Shown one piece after another: positions 32,479-32,612 of a stretch of DNA of 32,612 nt. This stretch comes from Acidobacteriota bacterium. GTDB taxonomy: Bacteria; Acidobacteriota; Terriglobia; Bryobacterales; Bryobacteraceae. The notes beneath the pieces are model-generated. The model was not told the DNA's origin. It worked only from the letters and a program-made list of their open reading frames with translations, and searched no databases. A program made the position numbers and the translations under genes. Location: contig JACOTZ010000174.1 of NCBI GenBank assembly GCA_016178155.1, positions 1 through 32,612 of the forward strand, written 5' to 3'. Positions within the stretch are counted from its first letter, which is position 1; every line of letters starts with the position of its first letter.

Positions 32479-32612
32479 GGGATCTCCTGTCCTCAGGAGA
32501 GTGTACACGAAGTGCCGGCGCTTCCGCCGTCCGCGGCTTGTTCGTCATCCGCGCCAGCCCGGTGCAACGAACACGCGGCGGGCGAGAAGTTGTGTGCATC
32601 CGATGCAGACTC
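32479..32612. other. Upstream region of the hypothetical gene, window end
   Basis: No further gene is supported up to the end of the window. The region should hold the promoter of the minus-strand gene at 32173-32478; no clear boxes were seen. Confidence 0.4.

Overview
The window looks like a chromosomal segment of an Acidobacteriota bacterium, probably from the Solibacter/Bryobacter side of the phylum. This is judged from gene content alone: a large Oar-like TonB-dependent protein with an NGRN plug motif, a decayed PadR plus ADOP-type permease pair, a Tat-exported sulfatase, GC-rich coding sequence with many GTG/TTG starts, and a family of short intergenic repeats typical of these genomes. 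No rRNA, tRNA, CRISPR array or intact transposase was seen.

Layout. (1) 1-7371, plus strand: a peptide export locus. Two tandem copies of a roughly 329-bp unit each carry a 21-codon gene with the pattern K-x-K-T-x-V-K-A-G ... N-H-N-T-V-V-R. They are followed by four overlapping genes: a HlyD-type adaptor, an ABC exporter with an N-terminal C39 peptidase, a second ABC protein and a TPR protein. The HlyD start sits inside a 97-bp miniature element with a 5-bp target duplication, and the C39 exporter carries an in-frame block of intergenic-type repeats in its linker. (2) 7372-8595: repeats and a DUF433/DUF5615-type toxin-antitoxin pair whose toxin gene is frameshifted. (3) 8533-15645: a histidine operon (hisI-hisG-hisD-hisC-HAD phosphatase-hisB-hisH-hisF-hisA) headed by an extended -10 promoter, an apparently leaderless histidine-rich leader peptide and a terminator/antiterminator pair, so transcription attenuation is likely. 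(4) 15702-17225: a secreted glucose/sorbosone dehydrogenase family protein. (5) 17421-20042: a possible decayed pterin-synthase-like gene, then a minus-strand operon (DUF2975 membrane protein, XRE-type regulator, gluzincin-like metallopeptidase) with a TATCGATA operator array upstream. (6) 20490-20930: remnants of a PadR regulator and an ADOP permease. (7) 21382-26142: a PDZ/membrane/GAF/PAS histidine kinase, a sigma54-type response regulator with GAFTSA in place of GAFTGA, and a YCII-domain protein. (8) 26139-26895: a 132-bp miniature element and a cysteine dioxygenase. (9) 27033-31806: an Oar-like TonB-dependent protein and a divergent sulfatase. (10) 31803-32612: the tail fragment of a beta-propeller or kinase-like gene and a small hypothetical protein.

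The most interesting part is region 1. The two very short peptide genes are probably the cargo of the C39 exporter, because they sit directly upstream, share its operon layout and are duplicated as a unit. The histidine attenuator is the best supported regulatory element. All product names come from motif reading by eye; no database search was run.
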